A stretch of DNA of 64,000 bases from Echinicola rosea (GTDB taxonomy: Bacteria > Bacteroidota > Bacteroidia > Cytophagales > Cyclobacteriaceae). Position numbers and translations under genes: made by a program. Under the pieces are notes generated by a model, which was not told the origin of the DNA, did not search any database, and worked only from the letters and a program-made list of their open reading frames with translations. Positions 45,979-55,691 of the stretch are shown piece by piece; position 1 is the first letter of the stretch; every line of letters starts with the position of its first letter. The stretch is from assembly GCF_005281475.1 (NCBI RefSeq), contig NZ_CP040106.1, positions 3,252,501-3,316,500 on the forward strand, written 5' to 3'.

Positions 45979-47721
45979 TTAGTAACCAGGGTTTTGCTGA
46001 TATACCCCACCTGTAAAATCTATCTCACGTTGTGGAATTGGATAATATTCATCCCTGCCAGGTGTAAAGGCAGCATTGGAGAGAAAGTCCCTTTTTGTTT
46101 TCTCCTCATTCAAGTAAGCGCTGAGCACCTCGGAAGCTTCGCCCCATCTCACCAAATCAAAGAAGCGGTGACCCTCCATGGCGAATTCCAGCCTTCGTTC
46201 AAACTTCAGTGCTTTCCAAGCGTATGTTTTACTTGGAAAGGAAGTGTATTGGCCGATGTGGTAAATATCACTGGCACCGGCATCAAGCGGTCTTTGGGTG
46301 CTGGCAGCAGCGCGGGACCTTACTTCATTGATGATGGGAAGCGCTTCATCCCATCTGTCGAGCTGGATCAGCGCCTCTGCTTTCCACAGCAAGACATCGG
46401 CATAACGAATGAAGTCAATATTTTTGGAGGTACCGACGAATGGTCCTTCTTTTTTGTAGCAAGAACAATCAGGCGCCTGTTGTTCTTTCATGTTGCCAAA
46501 GTAGCCATAGACACCCGGATCTCGTGCCCAACTAAAATTATACACCATATCCCCTGAGTTGTTGACGGTATTGCGGTATTTGAACGGTCTTCCTGGAATC
46601 CCCACCGTGTGATCGAGTCGTGGATCGACCGTCAATCCGTCAGATGGGGGAGTGGTGCCATCAGGAAGGACGGTCGTGAAGATATCTGTTTCATTAAAGC
46701 TGTCCAACATCGGGAGTCCGTTTTCATCGGTCTGGAAAGCATTGACCATGTTTTGGCTGGCCAGATGGAAACCGCAGCAGCCATATAGGACATTTCCATG
46801 GGGAGAGTTAAGGCCGGTGACATAGCTTACGCGACCCACAGTGGTACCGTCATTGATGGAAAACTGTACCGCCCAGATAGATTCCGGTCCATTATCAAAC
46901 CCATCCAGAAAGTTATTGCCAAAATCATCCTCTAAAGTACCAGTCACCTCATTGGCATATTGGATGACTTCCTCCAGGCGTTCACGATTGATGTTAATAA
47001 CCTCATGTTGATCGTTTTGTTCATATGCTTGGTACAGTCTTACTTTTGCCAGATAGGCTGCAGCCGCATTTTTGTCGGCCCGTCCCACCTCATCTTGGGA
47101 AGGTGGGAGGTTTTCATAGGCAAATAGAAAGTCATCTGCGATCTTGTTCCAGAGTACTTCATCAGAGACATCATTGCTTACCAAGGCGATTTCCTCCTGT
47201 GTGAGGTCTTCTGTGATATAGGGGATTTTGTCAAAGAGCATTTTCAGGATAAAATGTGAATGTCCCCTGAGAAACCGCAATTCAGCTTGTCTGGTGGTCT
47301 TCATGGAATAGTCTGCCTCAGGAATATCCTCAATGACCTGTAGGGCAAAATTAGCCCTGGAAATGGCTTTGTAAAAGTCTGTCCAGGTTCTTGGAGCCAT
47401 GGCATCTCCCTGATCAGGAATGGTCAGGTTATACTGTTCATAGCGGTCTATTTCGGCTACGTCTCCACGTCCTCCGCCACCTTTGTAGGCATCATCCGAC
47501 CGCACGCTTCCATATACCCACATGGAAGTCAAGGGACCGATCATTTCGTCATTTCCAATTCCCGCATAGGCGGCAATGACCAAGCCCTCGGCATTTTCGG
47601 GTGAGGAAACATTTTCACTTGATAGTACCCCTTCTGGTTCGTATTCGAGAAATTCATCGGAGCATGCACTGATGCTCAATCCCAATAGTGCTGAAGCAAT
47701 GTATATTTTATAGTTTTTCAT
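45979..47721 (-). CDS. SusD-like fructan-binding outer-membrane lipoprotein
   Basis: A 580-residue RagB/SusD family lipoprotein (lipobox SISAC, Cys 20). Typical words: helical TPR-like segments (AELRFLRGHSHFILKMLFDKIPYI at about 148-171), DVLLWKAEALIQLDRWDEALPIINEVRSRA at about 458-487 and the C-terminal RRLEFAMEGHRFFDLVRWGE, then FTPGRDEYYPIPQREID. It caps the SusC channel at the cell surface and binds the polysaccharide. It begins 12 bases after susC. Confidence 0.95.
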   Translation of the reverse strand: MKNYKIYIASALLGLSISACSDEFLEYEPEGVLSSENVSSPENAEGLVIAAYAGIGNDEMIGPLTSMWVYGSVRSDDAYKGGGGRGDVAEIDRYEQYNLTIPDQGDAMAPRTWTDFYKAISRANFALQVIEDIPEADYSMKTTRQAELRFLRGHSHFILKMLFDKIPYITEDLTQEEIALVSNDVSDEVLWNKIADDFLFAYENLPPSQDEVGRADKNAAAAYLAKVRLYQAYEQNDQHEVININRERLEEVIQYANEVTGTLEDDFGNNFLDGFDNGPESIWAVQFSINDGTTVGRVSYVTGLNSPHGNVLYGCCGFHLASQNMVNAFQTDENGLPMLDSFNETDIFTTVLPDGTTPPSDGLTVDPRLDHTVGIPGRPFKYRNTVNNSGDMVYNFSWARDPGVYGYFGNMKEQQAPDCSCYKKEGPFVGTSKNIDFIRYADVLLWKAEALIQLDRWDEALPIINEVRSRAAASTQRPLDAGASDIYHIGQYTSFPSKTYAWKALKFERRLEFAMEGHRFFDLVRWGEASEVLSAYLNEEKTKRDFLSNAAFTPGRDEYYPIPQREIDFTGGVYQQNPGY

Positions 47722-47733
47722 GAGTTCCTGTTA

Positions 47734-50700
47734 TTAGAAGTTTACATTAAGTCCCAGAGTGAAGGTGGTGGGGACTGGGATACGGTTGACATCGGTACGT
47801 TCAGGATCGGATCCGATATAATCTTTCGGGGTAAACCAAAGGAGGTTCTCTCCTTGGAAATACACCCTGAGCCGTGACATTCCAGCCCATTGGCTGATCA
47901 TTTCCTCAGGGAAAGAATAGCCAAGCTGAAGGTTCCTGATTTTGAAATAGGCATTCTTTCTGAATAGATAATCGGAAGTTCTGGTGTCGTTAAATGCCAA
48001 GGAAAGTGAAGGAATCGAAGACCCTGAATTCTCGGGAGTCCATGCATCCAGCACACCAAGGCCTGCATTTTCACGCCCTTGGACGAAATTGTTCCAGAAG
48101 ATGTAGGGATCTTGACCTATCCTCCCGGCTACACCTGAGCCAAAAATAGAAAAGTCAAAATTCTTGTACTTGATGTCAATGCCAACTCCATATTCCAAAT
48201 CTGGAAGGGTAGTGCCGATAAAGTCCCGGTCGTCCGAATCGATCACGCCATCATTATTGATGTCCTGAAATTTAAGCCCTCCTGGCCGTGCACCATCCTG
48301 ATCGGGGCTGTTATCGACATCCTCTTGGCTTTGGAATAGGCCGTCGGTTTGATAGCCAAAAATTGAAAACTGTGAGTGGCCAAGGATGGAGTTGTTTATG
48401 GTACCCGGAAAGGCAGTTCGTACCTCTTCGGGCAGATAGGTGATTTCATCTTTGAAGGCACCAAAATTGGTGTTTACGGATAAGGTAAAATCACTGTTGA
48501 AGTCTTTTGCCCAGTTCAAGGCAAGTTCCCAGCCATTGGTGGCAGTGGAAGCGCCATTGAGGACCCTTTGCTGCCCTTCTCCGATCACCGAGGCAATGGG
48601 CGGAGTGGTGAGGATGTCTGTTGTCTTACGGTTAAAATAATCGAATGAACCGTTGATGGCATAATTAAACAGGCTGAAGTCAACTCCGACGTTCCATTCC
48701 TGAGTGGTTTCCCATTTGAGGTCGGGGTTTTCGGCTTGGATGGAGACAAAACCAGAAGGCAGTGTTCCCGAATCATTGCCATTGATATCATAGGCCGTAC
48801 CGACATTATAGTACGTTTCAAAAAAGCCACCGCCATATTGCGCTTGATTGGGGCCATAGCGCGATTCATAAAGTCCAAATCGTGCCAAGTCACCAATCTC
48901 TTGGTTGCCTACTTCACCGTATCCGAGCCGGAGCTTTAGGTCAGAGATAACTTGGCTGTTTTCCAAAAAGGCCTCATTGCTGATCCTCCATCCCACAGTA
49001 GCGGCGGGAAATATCCCGTATCGGTTGTTTTTACCAAATCGTGAGGAGCCGTCTCGTCTTAGGGTAAAAGAGGCAAGGTACCTATCGGAAAATGCATAGT
49101 TGATTTTGCCAAACTGTGATAGTAGTCTGCTGCCGGTAGCGGAGCCACTGTTGGTCCGGGCGCCTGAAGCGGCATTGAGGACAAAGTAAGATTCGGATTC
49201 TACCGCAAAACCATCCGCTTGGGATAGGATGCTGTTAAAATCGTCTTTGATCGATTCCACTCCCAACAAGACATCAAATCGATGGTCACCCATAACCAGT
49301 TTATAGTTTAAGGTATTGGAAAATACCAGGCTGGTGAATTTATTGGTATCCCAAATCAGCCGATTATTATTACGGTTAACGAATCCATTATTCACTTTTG
49401 GTTCGATATCCTTGCGCTGATAATCACTGAGGTCGAGGCCCAGACTGGTCTTAAAGGTTAGGTTTTCCAAAATGGACCATTCTGCGAAGACATTTCCGTA
49501 AAAGTTGTTTTTACGCGTGTTGTCCCATCGGTTGAGGTACTGCATCAGGACAGGGTTGTTCCTGTCAGAGTATCCAGACCCTAGTGGTCCGGCAAAGTTG
49601 CCATTGGCATCATATACCGGGATGGTAGGAGCCAAGGTGATAGCAAGTCCAGGGGTAGGAGCACCTCCCACGTCCATGGCAGCGAGCAATTCATTGGATG
49701 AGGAGAACTGGGTGTTTATCCCAAACCGGACCTTGTCGTCAAATAACCACGTATTGGCATTTAGCCGAGCAGTATACCGCTCAAAATCGGTGTACTTGAG
49801 CATCCCGGTGTTTTTATAATATCCCAAATTGACCATTAAGGATGATTTTTCTGAATTGGTGGTAACTGTCAGCTCATTATTGAAGGCGTATCCGGTTTCG
49901 TACGTTTCATCCTGCCAATCAGTGTCTCCGGCCGGTATGGATTCATCGCCGCCCACAAAGGGCTGTACGGTCACACTGTTCAGCACGGGATTGTCAAAAT
50001 CCCCATTCCAATCAAAATCATAGATTTCTCCATAGCCACTGGCTGGATCGGCACCGTCATTGACAGATGCTCTCCAAATGGCCTCTCCACGTTGCTGTGC
50101 ATTTAGCATGTCGTAGCGCTGTTGTTTTTCGGAAAGAACAGAGAAGGTAGAGTTAAAGCTTACGCCCAGCTTATCTCCTCCAAGGGTCTTGTTTTTAGTG
50201 GTGACCAGAATGACACCATTGGCTGCTCTGGAACCGTAAATAGAAGAGGCGGAGGCATCTTTGAGCACTTGAATGGACTCAATGGCATCAGGACTTAGAC
50301 TGGCAAATACCTCTGGACGTTTGGTGGGAACACCATCGATCACATAAAGCGGATCATTATTGCCGAGCGTGGAGACTCCGCGAATCAACACCCTGCTGCT
50401 GGCTCCTGATGGATCGCCTGATTTTTCTACATAAAGGCCCGGCACCCTTCCTTGTAAGGCTTGCATGGGGTTGCCGTTGCTCATGCTCTGCCCTTCTATG
50501 GGCGTAAGGTCCACTGCGACGATGGCTCCGGTCATATCTGATTTTTTCTGGGAGCTGTACCCCACCACGACCACTTCATCCAAGTTGGACATGTCCTGGC
50601 CAAGCACGACATCGATAGAGCTTCGATTTCCAACAGTTTCCTTGGCCGTCTGATAGCCAATAAAGGAAAATAACAATACATCTTCGGATGTTGCAGAAAT

Positions 50701-50883
50701 GCTGTATTTTCCGTCCAGATCCGTGACGGTACCTGTTCCTGTGCCTTGCACCTGTACGGTGACGCCCGGAAGTGGATCACCACTCGCATTGTCTGTTACG
50801 GTGCCTGAGATTTCACTGTTTTGGGCCCAGCTGGGCAAGATCAGTAAAACCATGATTAGGAAATTTAATACGCTTGTTTTCAT
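47734..50883 (-). CDS. SusC-like TonB-dependent outer-membrane transporter
   Basis: A 1049-residue SusC/RagA family protein. A signal peptide is followed by the carboxypeptidase-like regulatory domain (about 22-105; GTVTDNASGDPLPGVTVQVQ), a TonB-box-like DEVVVVGYSSQKKSD at about 102-116, the plug domain (YVIDGVPT; SPDAIESIQVLKDASASSIYG near 195-218) and a 22-strand barrel ending in FTLGLNVNF. It imports fructan fragments using TonB energy. It is the first of the pair with SusD. Confidence 0.96.
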   Translation of the reverse strand: MKTSVLNFLIMVLLILPSWAQNSEISGTVTDNASGDPLPGVTVQVQGTGTGTVTDLDGKYSISATSEDVLLFSFIGYQTAKETVGNRSSIDVVLGQDMSNLDEVVVVGYSSQKKSDMTGAIVAVDLTPIEGQSMSNGNPMQALQGRVPGLYVEKSGDPSGASSRVLIRGVSTLGNNDPLYVIDGVPTKRPEVFASLSPDAIESIQVLKDASASSIYGSRAANGVILVTTKNKTLGGDKLGVSFNSTFSVLSEKQQRYDMLNAQQRGEAIWRASVNDGADPASGYGEIYDFDWNGDFDNPVLNSVTVQPFVGGDESIPAGDTDWQDETYETGYAFNNELTVTTNSEKSSLMVNLGYYKNTGMLKYTDFERYTARLNANTWLFDDKVRFGINTQFSSSNELLAAMDVGGAPTPGLAITLAPTIPVYDANGNFAGPLGSGYSDRNNPVLMQYLNRWDNTRKNNFYGNVFAEWSILENLTFKTSLGLDLSDYQRKDIEPKVNNGFVNRNNNRLIWDTNKFTSLVFSNTLNYKLVMGDHRFDVLLGVESIKDDFNSILSQADGFAVESESYFVLNAASGARTNSGSATGSRLLSQFGKINYAFSDRYLASFTLRRDGSSRFGKNNRYGIFPAATVGWRISNEAFLENSQVISDLKLRLGYGEVGNQEIGDLARFGLYESRYGPNQAQYGGGFFETYYNVGTAYDINGNDSGTLPSGFVSIQAENPDLKWETTQEWNVGVDFSLFNYAINGSFDYFNRKTTDILTTPPIASVIGEGQQRVLNGASTATNGWELALNWAKDFNSDFTLSVNTNFGAFKDEITYLPEEVRTAFPGTINNSILGHSQFSIFGYQTDGLFQSQEDVDNSPDQDGARPGGLKFQDINNDGVIDSDDRDFIGTTLPDLEYGVGIDIKYKNFDFSIFGSGVAGRIGQDPYIFWNNFVQGRENAGLGVLDAWTPENSGSSIPSLSLAFNDTRTSDYLFRKNAYFKIRNLQLGYSFPEEMISQWAGMSRLRVYFQGENLLWFTPKDYIGSDPERTDVNRIPVPTTFTLGLNVNF

Positions 50884-50947
50884 AAGGTAAATGGGTTTGT
50901 CATGTTAATGTGATTGGTTTGAATGGTTAGAAAGTTGCAATGCGATA

Positions 50948-50981
50948 GGGCAAAGCAGGATGAAATCATACTGTCCTGCCC
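50948..50981 (-). other. Inverted repeat between the sugar porter and susC
   Basis: gggca-aagcagga and tcctgcc-c form an inner GCAGGA/TCCTGC stem inside an imperfect GGGCA/TGCCC stem, 65 bases before susC. There is no T-run. It may be a terminator for the upstream porter, a regulator site or a leader structure. Confidence 0.4.
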
Positions 50982-51030
50982 ATTCCAGTCTTTCTCCTTC
51001 TGTTTTTTGTCTTGATACTTGTGTCTTAAT

Positions 51031-52368
51031 TCATGGCTGAATAGGTTGTTTTTGTTTGTGCAATTGATTTTGGAGATGTTCTAACTCCACTCCTTTGGTC
51101 TCCGGCATGATAAACCAGACAAATCCCAGTTGCAAAGTCATCATGCCCAAGAAAATCAGGAAGATTTGGGAAGGTGCTAGGTTATCGATCAATACTGCTC
51201 CAAAGAGTGTGATCATGGCAGCAGCTCCCCAGTGAACTCCCGCACCGAAGGATTGCCCCATCGCTCTGACCTTGTTGGGAAAGATTTCTGAGATAAATAC
51301 CCATATCACCGCCCCTTGTCCTATACCATGCGCTGCAATGAATATCAGGATACTTGTCAGAATGAATAGCGGAGAAGCACCATCATAAAAACCGTAACTG
51401 ATCAGGCCTAAACTGATGATATAGCCAATGGATCCGATGAGCATCAATTGCTTCCTGCCGGTTTTGTCGATCAGGTACATCCCGATCAAGGTGAATACTA
51501 AATTGGTGCATCCAATGAATACAGCACCCAATAGTGAGGAAGAAGTTACAAAACCTGCCTTTTCCATGATTTCGGGAGCATAATAAAGGATGAAATTGAT
51601 GCCGCTGAGCTGGTTGAATACCGCGATGATGCCAGCAAGAAGCAGTGGGAGTCTGTTTTTGGCAGAGAAGAGTTTCATTTTTTTTGATCGCAGTGAATCG
51701 CACTTAATGGACCATAATATCGGGTCGATATTGCCAGTAGTGATCTTTTTAAGGACCTTTTGTGCAGCAGGTTCATCCTTTCGCTTTAAGATCAACCACC
51801 GTGGGCTTTCAGGAATGTCCAGGATAAAGGCCAGGTAAATAATTGCCGGTACTATTTCAGCGGCCAGCATCCAGCGCCAGTCATTGTGGCCTCCTACTCC
51901 TTGAAGCAAATAGTTTGAAATGTAGGCTACCAAAATCCCCATGACAATATTGATTTGGTAAAGCCCTACTTGGCGGCCTCTTTTATAGGCTTGGGAGATC
52001 TCCGATACATAAGTGGGGGCTGCAATGGAACTGGCCCCAATGGCCATTCCTCCAACAAAGCGGTAGACAGAAAATACATAGGGATCTGTTGCCAGTGCTG
52101 TGCCTACGGCAGAAACCAAAAATAGTACTCCGATCCAAAACAGGGTGTTTTTCCGACCTATAAAGTGGCATGGGATTCCGCCCAACAAGGCGCCGATCAC
52201 CGTGCCCCAAAGGGCCACGGACATGATGTAAAAGCCATGGAACCAATCAGAAGTTTGCCAAAGTGCTTTAAGTGGTAGATTGGCACCCGATATTACGACG
52301 GTATCAAAACCGAATAGAAATCCGGTGAGGGATACAATAAATGCGTAATAGGTGGTCAAATTCTTCAC
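51031..52368 (-). CDS. MFS sugar porter 2
   Basis: A 445-residue inner-membrane transporter of the sugar porter family: GFDTVVISGAN at about 20-30, RKNTLFWIGVLFLVSAVGTALA, PESPRWLILK near 180, IDKTGRKQLMLIGS near 293 and PETKGVELEHLQ at the end. It is a paralog of the porter at 41179 and lies between the sensor gene and susC. Having two porters at opposite ends of one locus suggests different substrates, such as fructose and a disaccharide (inference). Confidence 0.92.
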   Translation of the reverse strand: MKNLTTYYAFIVSLTGFLFGFDTVVISGANLPLKALWQTSDWFHGFYIMSVALWGTVIGALLGGIPCHFIGRKNTLFWIGVLFLVSAVGTALATDPYVFSVYRFVGGMAIGASSIAAPTYVSEISQAYKRGRQVGLYQINIVMGILVAYISNYLLQGVGGHNDWRWMLAAEIVPAIIYLAFILDIPESPRWLILKRKDEPAAQKVLKKITTGNIDPILWSIKCDSLRSKKMKLFSAKNRLPLLLAGIIAVFNQLSGINFILYYAPEIMEKAGFVTSSSLLGAVFIGCTNLVFTLIGMYLIDKTGRKQLMLIGSIGYIISLGLISYGFYDGASPLFILTSILIFIAAHGIGQGAVIWVFISEIFPNKVRAMGQSFGAGVHWGAAAMITLFGAVLIDNLAPSQIFLIFLGMMTLQLGFVWFIMPETKGVELEHLQNQLHKQKQPIQP

Positions 52369-52820
52369 GTTTTTTGGGTTTTACTGTTGATAATAGCGCA
52401 AGGCAACCCTAGTGAATAACTGAAGATGGCCAGGAACTATTGATCTCAATCTAGGTGCGATGAGGGGAAATAATTTTTAATCCTGTGCCAAAATTTTATA
52501 ATTTCAGATGACAGGCCAAAAACGGAGGAAAAAGTTACCTGGAAGTGTATTTGAGCCCCATTTTTTTAAAAAATCAAAAGGAACGAAGTTATTTCAATAT
52601 TGTCTCAAATTTTCAAAATTGTACCAATTTTTTGAAAAAGAATGAACTAGTGTCAAGTCATCGCTTAAATGACGGATAAGGCGGTAGGGGATTTTGGGCT
52701 AGATCAAGGCACAAAAAACGCTAAGGAAGTCTTTTTGTAACATAGAGATAGATCAAAAGACACACCGGATTACACGTAGGTTTAGGTCTGCCCGCCGGCA
52801 AAGGCAAGCTCGACATGGCA
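52369..52820. other. Gap between sensor and sugar porter genes
   Basis: A 452-base AT-rich gap that should hold the promoter of the porter and targets of the sensor. A GC-rich CTGCCCGCCGGCAAAGGCA word lies next to the sensor stop. No -7 box, repeat or gene was recognised. Confidence 0.5.
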
Positions 52821-55562
52821 CTAGCCCTTTTTGCATTGGTCTCTAAACTCGGAAGGAGTGGTTCCGAAATAACTTTTAAAAGCAGTCGAAAAATAAGCCG
52901 ATGTGGAGAAGCCTACCTGAAAGGCGATATCTGCAATGGGGGAGTCATTTTCAGCCATTAAGCGTTTGGCTTTTTTCATGCGTACCCGGTTGATATAATC
53001 GTTTACACTATATCCTAGCATCGCTTTTACTTTCCGGTACAGTTGTCCGCGAGAAAGCCCCATTTCTTCACAAATAGTATTCACTCCAAACTGCGGATTG
53101 CTGATGTGTTGTTCTATGATTGCATTGAAGGAATTGATGAATTTTTTATCGGTAGCGATTCCCGGGGATTTGGATTTTTCTATGGGGAGTTCATGGAGGT
53201 AATGCTCCCTTAATTTCTGCCTGTTGGCGAGTAGTGTTTTGATGCGCTCAAGCAGTAATGTAAAGCTGAAAGGTTTGGAAATATAGTCATCCACACCAAG
53301 TTTGATTCCTTCAATCCGTTCGTCCAGGGTACTTTTTGCGGTAATGACAATTATAGGGATATGGGATGTCCGAATGTCATCCTTGAGCTTTTTGATGATG
53401 TCAAAACCATTTCCTTGCTTAAGCATCAGGTCGCAAGTGATCAGGTCAGGAAGCTTGTCAAGTGCCTTGGCAATACCCACTTCAAAATTCTCCGCCTCCA
53501 GGATATTGTAATGAGTAGATAGTTGCTGGCAGAGGTACTGCCTTATCTCCTGATCGTCTTCTATGATCAAGAGCGTCTGCTCCTTGTCTTCCTTTGTACT
53601 GCTGGGCATGTTGGGAGCGACCTCTTCCAAAAAGCCAATGCTTTCTTCTGAGAAATACTGGGTAGCGGTGCCTTTTAGTACTTCCGTTTCGTTGAAATGA
53701 GCTTTTCCCATTTGTAAGGTCACCTCAAAGGAAGTGCCTATGCCGGGTGTGCTTTCCAGGTGGATCTCACCATGATGTAGTTCGATAAGTTCTTTTGAGA
53801 GTGCCAGGCCAATACCGCTACCGGTGGCAGAGTAGGTCCCTCCTTGATAAAAACGATCAAAAACATGGCTGGCATCTTGCTGGGACATGCCAGTGCCTGT
53901 ATCCTCTACACGGATGCACACGTTATTGGAAAGCGGTTTTTCAGTGACTTTTACGATCACACTACCTTGATCAGGGGTAAACTTGAAGGCATTTGATAGC
54001 AGATTAAACATGACTTTGTCCAGCATCATGGGATCATACCATACCTTTAGGTTACGGTTATCAGCCAATAGCCTTAGCGTGATGTCATGCTTTTGGGCAG
54101 TTTTATCGAAGGAATTTATAATGTCCTGCAGAAATGGAATGAGTTCCTGCTCCACAGCTTTTACTTTCATTTTGGCATGGTCTATTTTTCGCAAGTCCAT
54201 GAGCTGGTTTACCAGTCGCAGCAAGCGCATGGTGTTTTTACGGATGAGCAAAAGATCAGGCTTAAATGGGGCAGCCTCTTTATTGGCCAATAAATCTTCT
54301 ACTGGAGCCTGTATGAGGGTTAGTGGAGTACGGAATTCATGGGAGATATTGGTAAAAAAGTCAAATTTTTGTTGCGTGGCTTCTTCCGCTTTTTGAGAAA
54401 GGCTGAGCACTTTGTCTTTTTGTTGCAGGATTTCATCGTTTTTATTTTTCAGCTCTTCGTTGATTTCTTGTTTTTCACGAAGGGATTTAAACACATAGGC
54501 GAGCGAAATGATGGCCACAAAAAGCGTCAAGCCAAATCCAAAAAGAAAAGTACGCTGGTTTCTGTAGATCTCCATTTGGACATCAATGCGCTCCTTTTGT
54601 CTCGTGATATTGTCTTGCTGGTCTATGATTTTATCCGTTTGCTGCTTCATGATACGGATATTGGTAGAGTCTACCACCGCAGTTTGGAGGATGTTTTCCT
54701 TTACTATTTGCTCATCAGCGAGGATTTTATGTGCGATTTCAATCGCAATATCACCACCAGTTGGATAGAGAAAAGTGGCGTCCAATATTCCGTCAGTTAC
54801 GGCTTGGATTCCTCCATAAGGACCAGGAAGAGCATCCACACCGATAAACTTCATTTGTACGATATCTAAGTTTTTGCATATTTCATGTGCGCCAATGGCC
54901 ATGACATCATTATGCCCAAAGATCAAGTCAAACTCAGGGAATTCGGCAGATTCGAGGTGCTGCATCAGCCTGTTTTTGGCGGTATCTTTTTCCCATTCAC
55001 CTTTGATGCTGGTAACGATTTCTATATCCGAATCCTGAAAGCCTTTCAGTAAACCTCTATGCCTTTCCTTTGCCGGAGAGCTTCCCTGTAGTCCCCATAT
55101 CTCCAATACCCGTCCTTGTCCTTTCAGCAGGTTTCTGATGTACTGTCCAGCCGTATGACCCACATCATAATTGTCACCACCGACATAAGCAGTATAGAGG
55201 TTAGAACTTATCTTTCTGTCTATCACGATGACAGGAATACCACTTTGGAAAGCTTCTTCCACAATTGGAGTGATGGGTTCTGATTCATTAGGTGAAACGA
55301 TCAGCAAATCAATGCCTTCATCCAAAAATTCCCTGATTTGTTTGATTTGCGTGGCATTGTCTCCTTTGGCATCTTTGATTTCCAGTGAGAGTTCAGGGTA
55401 GAAGCTAAGTTCACGATACATTTCTTGGTGCATCGCCCTTCTCCATGCATCGCCGCTTACACACTGTGAAAAACCAATTTTGTAGGTGGCATGGTCTTTT
55501 TCTGAGCTACAGGAAAAGAATACGGCTACAAGAAGTAAAACTAGTAAAAGTTGAATCTTCAT
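52821..55562 (-). CDS. Hybrid two-component sensor/regulator with periplasmic sugar-binding domain
   Basis: A 913-residue one-protein signal system. Lipobox-like FFSC at 15-18; residues about 25-310 are a periplasmic type I binding-protein domain (GFSQCVSGDAWRRAM; IVSPNESEPITP; GHNDVMAIGA), as in ribose/fructose sensors. A membrane helix lies at about 338-358, a coiled coil at 362-400, HisKA with phospho-acceptor His 408 in ISHEFRTPL, HATPase (NLLSNAFKFTPDQG; GTGMS; GSGIGLALSK), a receiver domain with Asp 711 and an AraC-type helix-turn-helix at about 810-910. This matches the Bacteroides fructose sensor BT1754 in layout, and the fructan genes downstream are its expected targets. Confidence 0.94.
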   Translation of the reverse strand: MKIQLLLVLLLVAVFFSCSSEKDHATYKIGFSQCVSGDAWRRAMHQEMYRELSFYPELSLEIKDAKGDNATQIKQIREFLDEGIDLLIVSPNESEPITPIVEEAFQSGIPVIVIDRKISSNLYTAYVGGDNYDVGHTAGQYIRNLLKGQGRVLEIWGLQGSSPAKERHRGLLKGFQDSDIEIVTSIKGEWEKDTAKNRLMQHLESAEFPEFDLIFGHNDVMAIGAHEICKNLDIVQMKFIGVDALPGPYGGIQAVTDGILDATFLYPTGGDIAIEIAHKILADEQIVKENILQTAVVDSTNIRIMKQQTDKIIDQQDNITRQKERIDVQMEIYRNQRTFLFGFGLTLFVAIISLAYVFKSLREKQEINEELKNKNDEILQQKDKVLSLSQKAEEATQQKFDFFTNISHEFRTPLTLIQAPVEDLLANKEAAPFKPDLLLIRKNTMRLLRLVNQLMDLRKIDHAKMKVKAVEQELIPFLQDIINSFDKTAQKHDITLRLLADNRNLKVWYDPMMLDKVMFNLLSNAFKFTPDQGSVIVKVTEKPLSNNVCIRVEDTGTGMSQQDASHVFDRFYQGGTYSATGSGIGLALSKELIELHHGEIHLESTPGIGTSFEVTLQMGKAHFNETEVLKGTATQYFSEESIGFLEEVAPNMPSSTKEDKEQTLLIIEDDQEIRQYLCQQLSTHYNILEAENFEVGIAKALDKLPDLITCDLMLKQGNGFDIIKKLKDDIRTSHIPIIVITAKSTLDERIEGIKLGVDDYISKPFSFTLLLERIKTLLANRQKLREHYLHELPIEKSKSPGIATDKKFINSFNAIIEQHISNPQFGVNTICEEMGLSRGQLYRKVKAMLGYSVNDYINRVRMKKAKRLMAENDSPIADIAFQVGFSTSAYFSTAFKSYFGTTPSEFRDQCKKG

Positions 55563-55637
55563 AAGATGAAATTGAGGTTATTTCAATCAGTAAACAAATA
55601 TGCAAAAAATGAGCAATAGGCTTTAATATTTCAAATA

Positions 55638-55663
55638 AAAAGGCCGCTTCCTAAGCGGCCTTT
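55638..55663. terminator. Bidirectional terminator between DUF4494 and sensor genes
   Basis: AAAAGGCCGCTT and AAGCGGCCTTT form a perfect stem with A/T on each side, past the DUF4494 stop on the minus strand. Confidence 0.8.
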
Positions 55664-55691
55664 CGAATATTTTATTTAATAAAATAGCTGT

